From: RGIG3159 sp045640565
GTDB lineage: Bacteria; Bacillota; Clostridia; Oscillospirales; Oscillospiraceae
DNA: 17,908 nt
Direction of reading: 5' to 3'
Assembly (NCBI GenBank): GCA_045640565.1
Contig: JAZUFG010000026.1
Span: 1-17,908, forward strand
Positions 1-5,516 of the stretch are shown here, one piece after another (the first letter of the stretch is position 1; every line of letters starts with the position of its first letter). The notes under the pieces are model-generated. The model did no database searches, was not told the DNA's origin, and was given only the letters and a program-made list of their open reading frames with translations. The position numbers and the translations under genes are program-made.

Positions 1-632
1 GTATGCGAGGCTTTCCTAACTCCGGGATGAATGACAAAGTTACACACATCGCCACCAGTTTCAAACAGTTGCGCTGATGCCACTAAATGATGAATTACCG
101 CTCTGCGTAAGCCCTCATTCTTTTGTTCTGATTCATCAATGAAAGAGACGTGTGTTTTATCATCTCCAAAGAAAAACTCTCCGCCGAGATAACCCTTTCC
201 AGGTGCAAAATAACAGGTGAACGATGGCCTAAAATTTGACAGAGAAGACTGCAACAGCAAAGCCTGCGGCGTTCCAGTAACTTGCAAGTATACGCTGCCA
301 ATAGATGCATCTCGGATATTCGTAAGTCGCGAATTAATTGTCGATACACGGTGCGAGTTTACTAAAGTATTCGGAGATGCCGCATCTGCCTCGTCATCAA
401 CGACAAATAAAGAGTTTCCTTTAACAAAGGATGATGATGCAAGCGTGTTGTACCATTGCAAGAGAACTTTTGAGTTCTTCTTCAACACGATGATTGCTGG
501 TTTTATTAACCGGTTATCTATGAATTTCTGTTTGTCTAATTCGCCACAAACACAAAATCCGCATTCAGATAAATCGTTAACTACACGCTCATAAGTTTGA
601 GTCTGAAGAGCAACACTATCTGTGGTCAGTAA
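1..632 (-). pseudogene. Z1-domain superfamily II helicase/endonuclease-associated protein, internal fragment
   Basis: Translating the minus strand gives an open frame from about 722 to the left edge with no stop. It reads VALQTQTYERVVNDLSECGF, then a DEAD-box-like segment LFVVDDEADAASPNT, a motif III-like VTGTPQALLLQ, and a region with FETGGDVCNFVIHPG. This is the pattern of Z1-domain proteins (PF10593). That family is known from restriction-modification-like loci together with a methyltransferase, a Vsr-like nuclease and MutL/MORC-like ATPases. The P-loop-containing N-terminus is missing. From about 632 upward the frame reads into the antisense of a transposase remnant and then meets a stop at 723-725, so no native start exists. 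I infer that a deletion fused the middle of a Z1 gene to an IS 3' end. The rest of the gene lies beyond position 1. The exact junction is uncertain by about 15 bp. Confidence 0.72.
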
Positions 633-889
633 GCTCAAATGTACCAAGATGCCTGCGACAGAAACATAGTCGAGGGACGTAACGGTAATCTCAAAAGGAA
701 ATACGGACTTGACCTTATTATGTCAAAGCTTGATGAAACAGCTAAAACAGAAGCGGCTTTAGACATATTGGTCATGAATTCCCGGACGAAAATCCGGAGA
801 ATTCTTTTGCGCTTTTTTAATTATTGGTTCAAATCGGTCGTTGTGCACCGGGTTGTGCTTTTATATTGATGCTTTTTCAGCAAACCCTT
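633..889 (+). mobile_element. 3' remnant of an IS5/IS1182-type insertion sequence
   Basis: This holds the last ~75 codons of a DDE transposase followed by a probable right terminal repeat. The stretch at 871-889, read on the minus strand, is AAGGGTTTGCTGAAAAAGC, which resembles the terminal repeats of IS1182-like elements. The left end and most of the transposase are gone, so the element is dead. Its truncated side abuts the truncated Z1 gene, which suggests both were lost in one deletion. The family placement rests on the C-terminal transposase motif, not on a database match. Confidence 0.6.
639..869 (+). pseudogene. DDE transposase, C-terminal fragment
   Basis: The reading frame contains RNIVEGRNGNLKRKYGLD followed by IMSKLDETAKTEAALDILVMN and ends in LLRFF plus a short hydrophobic tail. 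The pattern I/VEG-x-G-x-x-KRxYGL, then a hydrophobic helix ending in MN, is typical of the C-terminus of IS5/IS1182-type transposases, where the Glu belongs to the catalytic DDE triad. An in-frame stop at 630-632 precedes the first Met and there is no ribosome binding site. The catalytic Asp residues are absent, so this is a non-functional fragment. It lies opposite the upstream end of the Z1 reading frame. Confidence 0.7.
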
Positions 890-911
890 ATTATGATATC
901 CCGAAAGTGCT

Positions 912-963
912 ATACTTGACATATGACAATCAAAACTGCAATTAAATACTTGACATATGACAA
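912..963 (+). repeat. Two perfect 18-bp direct repeats (probable operator) over the kinase promoter
   Basis: ATACTTGACATATGACAA occurs at 912-929 and again, identical, at 946-963, with a start-to-start distance of 34 bp. Each copy contains a TTGACA hexamer, and the second supplies the -35 box of the kinase gene. A regulator bound to the pair would cover the promoter. The obvious candidate is the HTH protein encoded at 1794-2609. Confidence 0.75.
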
Positions 964-978
964 GCAGCCTGCTACGAT
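950..978 (+). promoter_or_regulatory. Sigma-A-type promoter of the HipA-like kinase operon
   Basis: TTGACA at 950-955 is followed after a 17-bp spacer by TACGAT at 973-978. A GAGGTGA ribosome binding site follows just before the ATG at 998. The -35 lies in the second 18-bp repeat. Confidence 0.65.
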
Positions 979-997
979 ATAAGCGAGGTGAACGACT

Positions 998-1819
998 ATG
1001 CGCAGCCAAATAATCAAAGAAAAACAGGATTTGACATATCTGTCTTGGTCTATATATCGCAGTTCATCCGGAACAGCCGGTTCCTTTTTAAAAGCCTATT
1101 CCGAGTTGGGCAGCAAAAAAATCTACTACAAACTTTCCAACTTTGATATGGTAAACGGCGTGACCGGTTATGAGTGCGTCAATGAGCTGATTGCAGATCG
1201 GCTGATGACGATTCTGGGAATTCCGCATCTTGAATATCAACTGATTCATGCGGATGTGCTGGTGGACGGAAAAATTCACGATGTATACCTTTGCGCGTCC
1301 GAGGATTTCAAGGCTCCGGGCGAAAGCAAAACCGCATTGGATGCCTATAAGGAGGCAGAAGGGAACAGCCGGGAATCTGCTCTTGATTTTTGTATCCGCA
1401 GCGGCTGGGAGGACTATATTTATCAGATGCTTGTGCTTGACTTCCTGATTTTGAATCGGGACCGTCACGGCGCGAATATTGAAGTCCTGAAAAACAGCCG
1501 CAGAAAAACGATTCGCCTTGCTCCTTTGTTCGACCACGGTTTGTCGCTGCTTTCCGGTTCCGCGCCGGACCGGTTTGAGATATTTGATGTCATGCAGGAT
1601 CGGACTTGCAACAACTATATCGGCTCCCGCTCAACCCGGGAGAACCTGAAACTGATCCCCGTTGGGAAGCTGCCGAAGCTGAATCCGCTGCAGGAAAGTG
1701 ACCGAAAAGCCGTTATGGAAGGCTTAGAGGGAATCATTCCCCGGATTTTGCAGGACAAGATTTGGGAAATGATTTGGAAAAGATGGTGTGCCTATGAAGA
1801 TTTTTGCCATTCGAGATGA
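998..1819 (+). CDS. HipA-like Ser/Thr kinase (putative toxin)
   Basis: This 273-residue protein has a HipA/CtkA-type kinase layout. Residues 22-30 (SSSGTAGSF) form a Ser/Gly loop. K45 in YYKLS is the likely ATP-binding lysine. E63 in VNELIADRL may be the helix C glutamate. The catalytic loop is NRDRHGAN (153-160, catalytic D155, metal-binding N160), and LFDHG (D179) is the DFG equivalent. It is shorter than E. coli HipA (about 440) and lacks the N-subdomain-1 region, as in split HipT-like or CtkA-like kinases. In HipA-type toxins such kinases phosphorylate tRNA-charging or translation factors; the target here is unknown. The Ser-rich loop could be an autophosphorylation site as in HipA/HipT, by inference. 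The ATG at 998 follows GAGGTGA at good spacing. The 3' end overlaps the next gene by 26 bp, implying translational coupling. Confidence 0.8.
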   Translation: MRSQIIKEKQDLTYLSWSIYRSSSGTAGSFLKAYSELGSKKIYYKLSNFDMVNGVTGYECVNELIADRLMTILGIPHLEYQLIHADVLVDGKIHDVYLCASEDFKAPGESKTALDAYKEAEGNSRESALDFCIRSGWEDYIYQMLVLDFLILNRDRHGANIEVLKNSRRKTIRLAPLFDHGLSLLSGSAPDRFEIFDVMQDRTCNNYIGSRSTRENLKLIPVGKLPKLNPLQESDRKAVMEGLEGIIPRILQDKIWEMIWKRWCAYEDFCHSR

Positions 1820-2609
1820 GTCTGCTCAGATTCAAAATGATCTGGCGTATCTGCTTTATTATGAACTGGAGAAGCGGTTTTATATTGAACTTCCGGAAAA
1901 CGCAGACCCTTGGGAGACCCCGCTGCTCCTGGATTCTTTCGCCAAGCGGGGCGAAAAGACTGTAAACTCCTACTGGAGCAAAGTCTGGGTTCAGCAGCGG
2001 ATCATCCCCACAGATCGGCAGAATTTAGGCCAGATCCTCCGGGATAATGGGCTGAAAGAATACGATGAATTTGAATTGCTGATGCTTGCCAAGGGACGCT
2101 GCGCACAGGACGATTTCTATCTTGTTCCGCTGAACGAGGCCGATTTACCCGGGGAAATTGTGAAGCGGTTTGCAAGCAGAATAGAGGATGTTTTGCCGCT
2201 GGATGATTATTGCCTGCTGGTATTCTTCCGGGATGGCGCGGTGAAAAAGTGTGATTTGAAATCCCACTTTGAGAAGACTCCTGCGTTTCATATTTTACTG
2301 AAAAAGCCGGAGTATTTTGCGTCGGCGCAGATCCTGACCGGCGGCTATGGCGTTTCCTGGGATGTGAACATGACAGTCAACGATACTATGCTTTATCGGA
2401 TCGGTAAAAAAGTTCCGCTGAGCATGTCCGATTTCAAAAGCTTCGTGGCTCAGAGAATCATTAACGCCACAGAAGCCGCAGAACTTCTGGACTGCTCCCG
2501 CCAGAATGTAATGGAATTAACAAAGCGCGGCAAGCTGCATCCGATTAAGACTTCCGAGCGAAATACGCTGTATCTGAAAAGCGAAGTTCTGAAACGAAAT
2601 TGGCAGTAA
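1794..2609 (+). CDS. DUF2442-like plus excisionase-type HTH protein (putative antitoxin/autorepressor)
   Basis: From ATG 1794 this is 271 residues; a GTG at 1788 would add two. Residues 1-115 form a conserved-looking domain that I cannot name (ADPWETPLLLDSF, WSKVWVQQRI). Residues 128-207 resemble DUF2442: VLPLDDYCLLVFFRDGAVKKCDL, then an ILTGGYGVSWD strand pair and an MLYRIGKKV end. Residues 221-268 form a MerR/excisionase-like HTH (NATEAAELLDCSRQNVMELTKRGKL). The start lies inside the end of the kinase gene, so the two are translated together. The order is toxin first, antitoxin second, the reverse of hipBA. It probably binds the 18-bp repeats upstream of the kinase and restrains it; this is inference from the gene pair and the HTH. 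It could instead be a regulator without antitoxin activity. Confidence 0.7.
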   Translation: MKIFAIRDESAQIQNDLAYLLYYELEKRFYIELPENADPWETPLLLDSFAKRGEKTVNSYWSKVWVQQRIIPTDRQNLGQILRDNGLKEYDEFELLMLAKGRCAQDDFYLVPLNEADLPGEIVKRFASRIEDVLPLDDYCLLVFFRDGAVKKCDLKSHFEKTPAFHILLKKPEYFASAQILTGGYGVSWDVNMTVNDTMLYRIGKKVPLSMSDFKSFVAQRIINATEAAELLDCSRQNVMELTKRGKLHPIKTSERNTLYLKSEVLKRNWQ

Positions 2610-2638
2610 GCAAAGCGGGTTCAAACAGACATGATGCA

Positions 2639-2670
2639 AGAGGACGGCTCAACCGAGCCGTCCTCTTTTC
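2639..2670 (+). terminator. Rho-independent terminator after the kinase/HTH pair
   Basis: A perfect 12-bp stem (2639-2650 with 2655-2666), loop AACC, is followed by a T-run. It ends the two-gene unit. Confidence 0.9.
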
Positions 2671-2704
2671 TGTTGTGACTTATTCGTACAATTGGCATAT
2701 CATT

Positions 2705-2736
2705 TTGGACGAATCCTTTTTTGGTTGGACAAATCC
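2705..2736. repeat. Two 12-bp near-identical direct repeats, 20 bp apart
   Basis: TTGGACGAATCC (2705-2716) and TTGGACAAATCC (2725-2736) differ at one base and are phased by about two helical turns. They lie just upstream of the promoter of the HTH gene at 2803 and could be regulator binding sites. No direct evidence for function. Confidence 0.45.
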
Positions 2737-2755
2737 CATTCATTAACAAATGTGC

Positions 2756-2786
2756 TTGACAAATGCACCCATTGAGTGCATACTAT
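2756..2786 (+). promoter_or_regulatory. Promoter with embedded operator palindrome, HTH gene
   Basis: TTGACA at 2756-2761 is paired with CATACT at 2779-2784 (17-bp spacer) or TACTAT at 2781-2786 (19-bp spacer). Between the boxes lies an inverted repeat, ATGCAC (2763-2768) and GTGCAT (2776-2781), with a 7-bp centre. A bound repressor would occlude polymerase, so autoregulation by the downstream HTH protein is likely. Confidence 0.65.
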
Positions 2787-2802
2787 ATTTGAGGTGAACA
2801 CT

Positions 2803-3453
2803 ATGACGATCCGTGAAATGAGAATCGCATTAGGCGATACGCAAAATGAATTTGCCGAAAGATATAACATTCCTTTTCGTACCGTTCAAAACTGGGAAAC
2901 GGGTATGCGTAAGCCCCCGGAATATGTAACCGGGCTTTTGGAAAACCGCATACAGCGCGATCTTTTCAATCGTAAGACAAAGACGCTGCCAAAGTATGAT
3001 ACACACAAAAAGGAGCTGCCGAAGAGAAGCGACTATATTGGGGCTATCTCCTGGCTAAGGGCAGTCCGGGAATGCCTTGGAGATTCCTTCGTTTTTGCTT
3101 TGGATGAAGCTTTGATGTGTCAGGGCACTTTTGGCGGGCGAAGCGACGAATACATTGTATGGGGCTATGGAGACGATTCCGCATGCAGATATAACGGAGT
3201 TGTACTGTTGGGAAACCGAATAAGCGCCTATGATATTGCAGAGAAGCGCGGTCTTCGTTTTACTGCTTTTAACCGCACAATCACAGATGCTCTTGCAAAT
3301 GAGGCACTATTAGATATGCAAGGTATTACGGAAGCTCTCAGTAGGTACTATTTTACAAATGGAAACAGTTTTGACGGAATTTTTGTATCTCCTGAATACC
3401 GGGAAAGATTTGCAGCGCTTGCAGATGATGCCGTAAACTATTATGAGAATTGA
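2803..3453 (+). CDS. XRE-like HTH regulator (probable antitoxin of an AbiE-type pair)
   Basis: The protein is 216 residues from ATG 2803, which follows GAGGTGA at 2791-2797. Residues 1-50 form an XRE/HipB-like HTH (MTIREMRIALGDTQNEFAER, then NIPFRTVQNWETGMRKPP). Residues 75-216 form a separate domain (SDYIGAISWLRAV, FALDEALMCQGTFGGRSDEY, LDMQGITEALSRYYF) that I cannot assign to a named fold. From general knowledge of Clostridia, proteins of this kind precede an AbiEii/AbiGii-type nucleotidyltransferase gene and act as its DNA-binding partner. Here that neighbour is reduced to a scar (3466-3544), so the regulator appears to be an orphan. An upstream GTG in the same frame at 2776 falls inside the operator and is not the start. 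Confidence 0.72.
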   Translation: MTIREMRIALGDTQNEFAERYNIPFRTVQNWETGMRKPPEYVTGLLENRIQRDLFNRKTKTLPKYDTHKKELPKRSDYIGAISWLRAVRECLGDSFVFALDEALMCQGTFGGRSDEYIVWGYGDDSACRYNGVVLLGNRISAYDIAEKRGLRFTAFNRTITDALANEALLDMQGITEALSRYYFTNGNSFDGIFVSPEYRERFAALADDAVNYYEN

Positions 3454-3465
3454 GAGGTGTTTTTT

Positions 3466-3544
3466 ATGCAGGTTACAGCAGAAGAAAAGCTGATGTATCA
3501 AGGATATTCTTCCTAAAGAAGGACGCGGGGATTTAGAACAGTAA
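3466..3544 (+). pseudogene. Collapsed partner gene (probable AbiEii-like toxin): both ends only
   Basis: Twelve bases after the regulator stop, with an AGGTG site in front, an ATG opens MQVTAEEKLMYQ and then stops at 3514-3516. A second frame from 3503 reads DILPKEGRGDLEQ and ends at a stop at 3542-3544. The two pieces look like the N-terminus and C-terminus of one gene, joined out of frame at about 3500-3503 by loss of nearly all the body. I associate these termini with nucleotidyltransferase toxins of the AbiEii/AbiGii type that sit behind this kind of HTH gene. That match is from memory and needs a search. A normal terminator follows at 3601. Confidence 0.5.
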
Positions 3545-3600
3545 GAAAAAACGATTTGCGTCCATGGGGGCAGTGTGACATGCTCTCTTGGCCGTTTTTT

Positions 3601-3635
3601 GGATGTTTGTCATCTTTGGCAAGCATCCCTTTTTC
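3601..3635 (+). terminator. Rho-independent terminator
   Basis: A 9-bp stem with one G-U pair (3601-3609 with 3620-3628) and a 10-nt loop is followed by CTTTTTC. It would have ended the regulator/toxin operon whose second gene is now deleted. Confidence 0.75.
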
Positions 3636-3685
3636 AACTGTTTTTGCTCTCAAAAGCAGATTAAACCGCAAAAAATATGAAAACC

Positions 3686-3731
3686 TTTTTCAAAATTTTG
3701 AAAAATCCCCTATAAAGTCCGCTAAAGGGGA
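3686..3731. promoter_or_regulatory. Perfect 20-bp AT-rich palindrome followed by a second inverted repeat
   Basis: Positions 3686-3705 are a perfect palindrome (T5-C-A4-T4-G-A5). Directly after it, TCCCCT (3706-3711) pairs with AGGGGA (3726-3731). A consensus TATAAT lies at 3743-3748 without a recognisable -35 box, which would suit an activated promoter. These are likely regulator binding sites for the small ORF at 3790. The rest of 3545-3789 shows only a terminator and no credible gene. Confidence 0.5.
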
Positions 3732-3789
3732 CAGTTTATGCGTATAATGGCAAGCGTAAGATAAATTTGCGCAAAGGGAGGCAATAATT

Positions 3790-3849
3790 ATGATCACCTT
3801 TTTCATCTACGGTTTGCTCTGCTATTCGGACATTTTTTCCTTGCGATAG
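3790..3849 (+). CDS. 19-residue hydrophobic small ORF (leader peptide candidate)
   Basis: A strong site (GGGAGG) lies 8 bases before the ATG. The frame encodes MITFFIYGLLCYSDIFSLR and stops at 3847-3849. It is mostly hydrophobic, so it could be a membrane-active micropeptide, a leader peptide, or the start of a destroyed gene. A TATAAT at 3743-3748 could drive it. The ribosome binding site is the main argument that it is translated. The 3' end overlaps the -35 region of the next gene's promoter. I recognise no family. Confidence 0.4.
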   Translation: MITFFIYGLLCYSDIFSLR

Positions 3850-3869
3850 GCCACACAACATGGTATATT
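3841..3869 (+). promoter_or_regulatory. Promoter upstream of the 62-residue ORF
   Basis: TTGCGA (3841-3846), a 17-bp spacer and TATATT (3864-3869) precede a strong GAGGAGG ribosome binding site at 3895-3901. Confidence 0.5.
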
Positions 3870-3908
3870 GAATCCAAAAGAACGAATTCAAAATGAGGAG
3901 GCTTTTTT

Positions 3909-4097
3909 ATGTACTTTAACGATGATTTCATGAATTTCATGGGTTACCGCAATTCCGTTGTGGAGGATAAGATCGATGAATGCCTCTCCGCGGCGGCAAG
4001 AGGGGAGGCCTCCGTGACCATTGACCGGGGGGATCTCACGGACAGTGAAGTGGACTACTTGAAAAGCCGGGTGGAACGCCGCCTGAGCGGGAGATAA
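3909..4097 (+). CDS. Small acidic hypothetical protein, 62 residues
   Basis: The ATG at 3909 follows GAGGAGG at good spacing, so translation is likely. The protein begins MYFNDDFMNFMGYRNSVV and then has a charged region with VTIDRGDLTDSEVDYLKSRV, predicted to be mainly helical. It has no signal peptide, membrane segment or cysteine motif. I recognise no family. It lies between a promoter at 3841-3869 and a hairpin at 4131-4193, just ahead of the five-gene DNA-processing cluster, and could be an accessory or regulatory subunit of it. That link is positional only. Confidence 0.6.
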   Translation: MYFNDDFMNFMGYRNSVVEDKIDECLSAAARGEASVTIDRGDLTDSEVDYLKSRVERRLSGR

Positions 4098-4130
4098 TTA
4101 TTGAACGCCATTTCTCGGGGGTTTAACAAT

Positions 4131-4193
4131 GAGAATGTGACAGCGTTTGGGAATATTAGAAGCTGTAATTGCAAAACGTCATTCTCCTTTTTA
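4131..4193 (+). terminator. Long hairpin with T-run between the 62-residue ORF and the five-gene cluster
   Basis: GAGAATG (4131-4137) pairs with CATTCTC (4180-4186). Inside, CGTTTG and CAAAACG-type arms can extend the stem around a large loop. CTTTTTA follows at 4187-4193. It is either the terminator of the small ORF or an attenuator through which transcription of the cluster must read. I find no clear promoter between it and the cluster's first gene. Confidence 0.5.
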
Positions 4194-4234
4194 GTATTCC
4201 GGAAAATAATATTAATATGGAAATGAGGCTAATG

Positions 4235-5515
4235 ATGAAGTGTTTTAATTGCGGATGTGAAAGTAATCGCTTTCTGTGCGAATCCTGTTCTACTGTTGAA
4301 ATCCTTGATAAGATTTTTAATGAGATTCTGCGTTATAATCCTGAAACCTGCGAAAACCCATATTTGGCGGAATATGCCGCAGGACTCACAGAAAAATACG
4401 CTGAGAGGGACATTATTCCTTCAATACTTGATTATTTTGATTTTGAGGATACGGAGTACTATTATTGCCTGTATTATAAATGGTGCAAAGACGGCCGTTT
4501 TGAAGAAGCTGCCGTTAATTACCTGCAAGCGCACGAGTTTTCGGACATCCATTCTCAGCAGGTGATGTATGACCTTATAAAAAGCTATCTTCCGAATGAT
4601 TTTATCAAACCTCAAAAATGGTGTGAGATCATTGCGGAAAGAACTGACTGTTACTGCGAGCTTTATGAGGTTGCGGCAAAATATTATGCCATGATTGGTG
4701 ACTATGATACGGCAGATCAAATTACCGAGGAAGCTCTTTCCATGTGGAGTAATAACGGGAATCCAAGGTTACTTTTCCCTTTCCCTGAGGCCATGAAGGA
4801 TCGGCTGGATAAACAAAAGGAGACTACTCTCAAATATCGGACTAAAAGACCCTACTGGCCTACTACGGAGGAACGCCGCCGGGCAGTCGCCATGTTCTAC
4901 GACGAAAAGGGCATTAAATACCCCCGCATTGAAAGCCGACCCGCCAAAGTCCCGGAAGATGAGTTTCATCCGATCAAAGAGTGCTATGATGATGAGCTGA
5001 CTTCCTATTGTGCATTTTGGTGTAATGAAGTGTTTTCTATCTCTGCGGCAAAATGTATTTATCAGATCGGTGCTGTAAAAGTAAGAGACGGCATAGTAAA
5101 AGATACCTTTGAATCTTTTATTCGCCCATGGGATGCCGGAAGCAATGCAAGAAAACAAGCCGCCAAGGAAGCAGGAGTTTCTCTTGAGCTTATTGAATCT
5201 GCAGAAGATGTGGATTATGTAATGCCGAAATTTTTCGCGTTTGTCGGCGAAGATGTGCTTGTATCTACCGATGCATTGGGTAATCAGGCAAAGCTCATAT
5301 CAAGAGCCGCAAGATATGCAGGTATGAAGGAAATCCAAAATGAGTTTTATGATTTGTTGGATCTTGCCGCAGATGCATCCCCCGATTTTGACGGTGTAAA
5401 CAACACCAGAGAATATTTGCTTTCTCATTTCGCTATTGACGAGGGAAAGAGCGCTTTGGAAAAAGCAGAGGCCAACCGGCAGTTATACGATGCTCTGAAA
5501 AAACTCGGTGACTGA
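4235..5515 (+). CDS. Zinc-ribbon, helical-repeat protein with a degenerate DnaQ/DEDDh-exonuclease-like domain
   Basis: The protein has 426 residues from ATG 4235, chosen because GAGG lies 6 bases upstream; ATGs at 4217, 4223 and 4232 are alternatives. Residues 3-18 form a Cys-rich ribbon (CFNCGC then CESC). Residues about 20-200 are helical and TPR-like. Residues 255-424 follow the layout of a DnaQ/RNase T-type 3'-5' exonuclease: strand SYCAFWCNEVF, then IYQIGAVKVRDGIVKDTFESF, a DVDYVMPKFFAFVGEDVLVSTDALGNQ block, and a C-terminal helix ALEKAEANRQLYDALKKL. The family's D-x-E, HNAxFD and HxxxxD motifs are not there: the matching positions read W262-C-N-E, T345-D-A-L-G-N350 and K/S-A-L-E-K. It is probably a non-catalytic scaffold or nucleic-acid-binding subunit. 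It ends one base before the helicase start, so it is co-translated with it. Confidence 0.7.
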   Translation: MKCFNCGCESNRFLCESCSTVEILDKIFNEILRYNPETCENPYLAEYAAGLTEKYAERDIIPSILDYFDFEDTEYYYCLYYKWCKDGRFEEAAVNYLQAHEFSDIHSQQVMYDLIKSYLPNDFIKPQKWCEIIAERTDCYCELYEVAAKYYAMIGDYDTADQITEEALSMWSNNGNPRLLFPFPEAMKDRLDKQKETTLKYRTKRPYWPTTEERRRAVAMFYDEKGIKYPRIESRPAKVPEDEFHPIKECYDDELTSYCAFWCNEVFSISAAKCIYQIGAVKVRDGIVKDTFESFIRPWDAGSNARKQAAKEAGVSLELIESAEDVDYVMPKFFAFVGEDVLVSTDALGNQAKLISRAARYAGMKEIQNEFYDLLDLAADASPDFDGVNNTREYLLSHFAIDEGKSALEKAEANRQLYDALKKLGD

Positions 5516-5516
5516 A

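Noticed and set aside
217..594. 125-residue + strand open frame at the left
   Set aside because: Its antisense encodes the Z1 motifs, so the + frame is a shadow.
2776..2802. GTG at 2776 as start of the HTH gene
   Set aside because: It lies inside the promoter operator; ATG 2803 has a proper GAGGTGA site.
3556..3747. 63-residue + strand open frame
   Set aside because: It spans a terminator hairpin and a palindrome, with no ribosome binding site.
4169..4234. TTG at 4169 as start of the zinc-ribbon gene
   Set aside because: It falls within the hairpin and has no ribosome binding site; ATG 4235 begins at the zinc ribbon.
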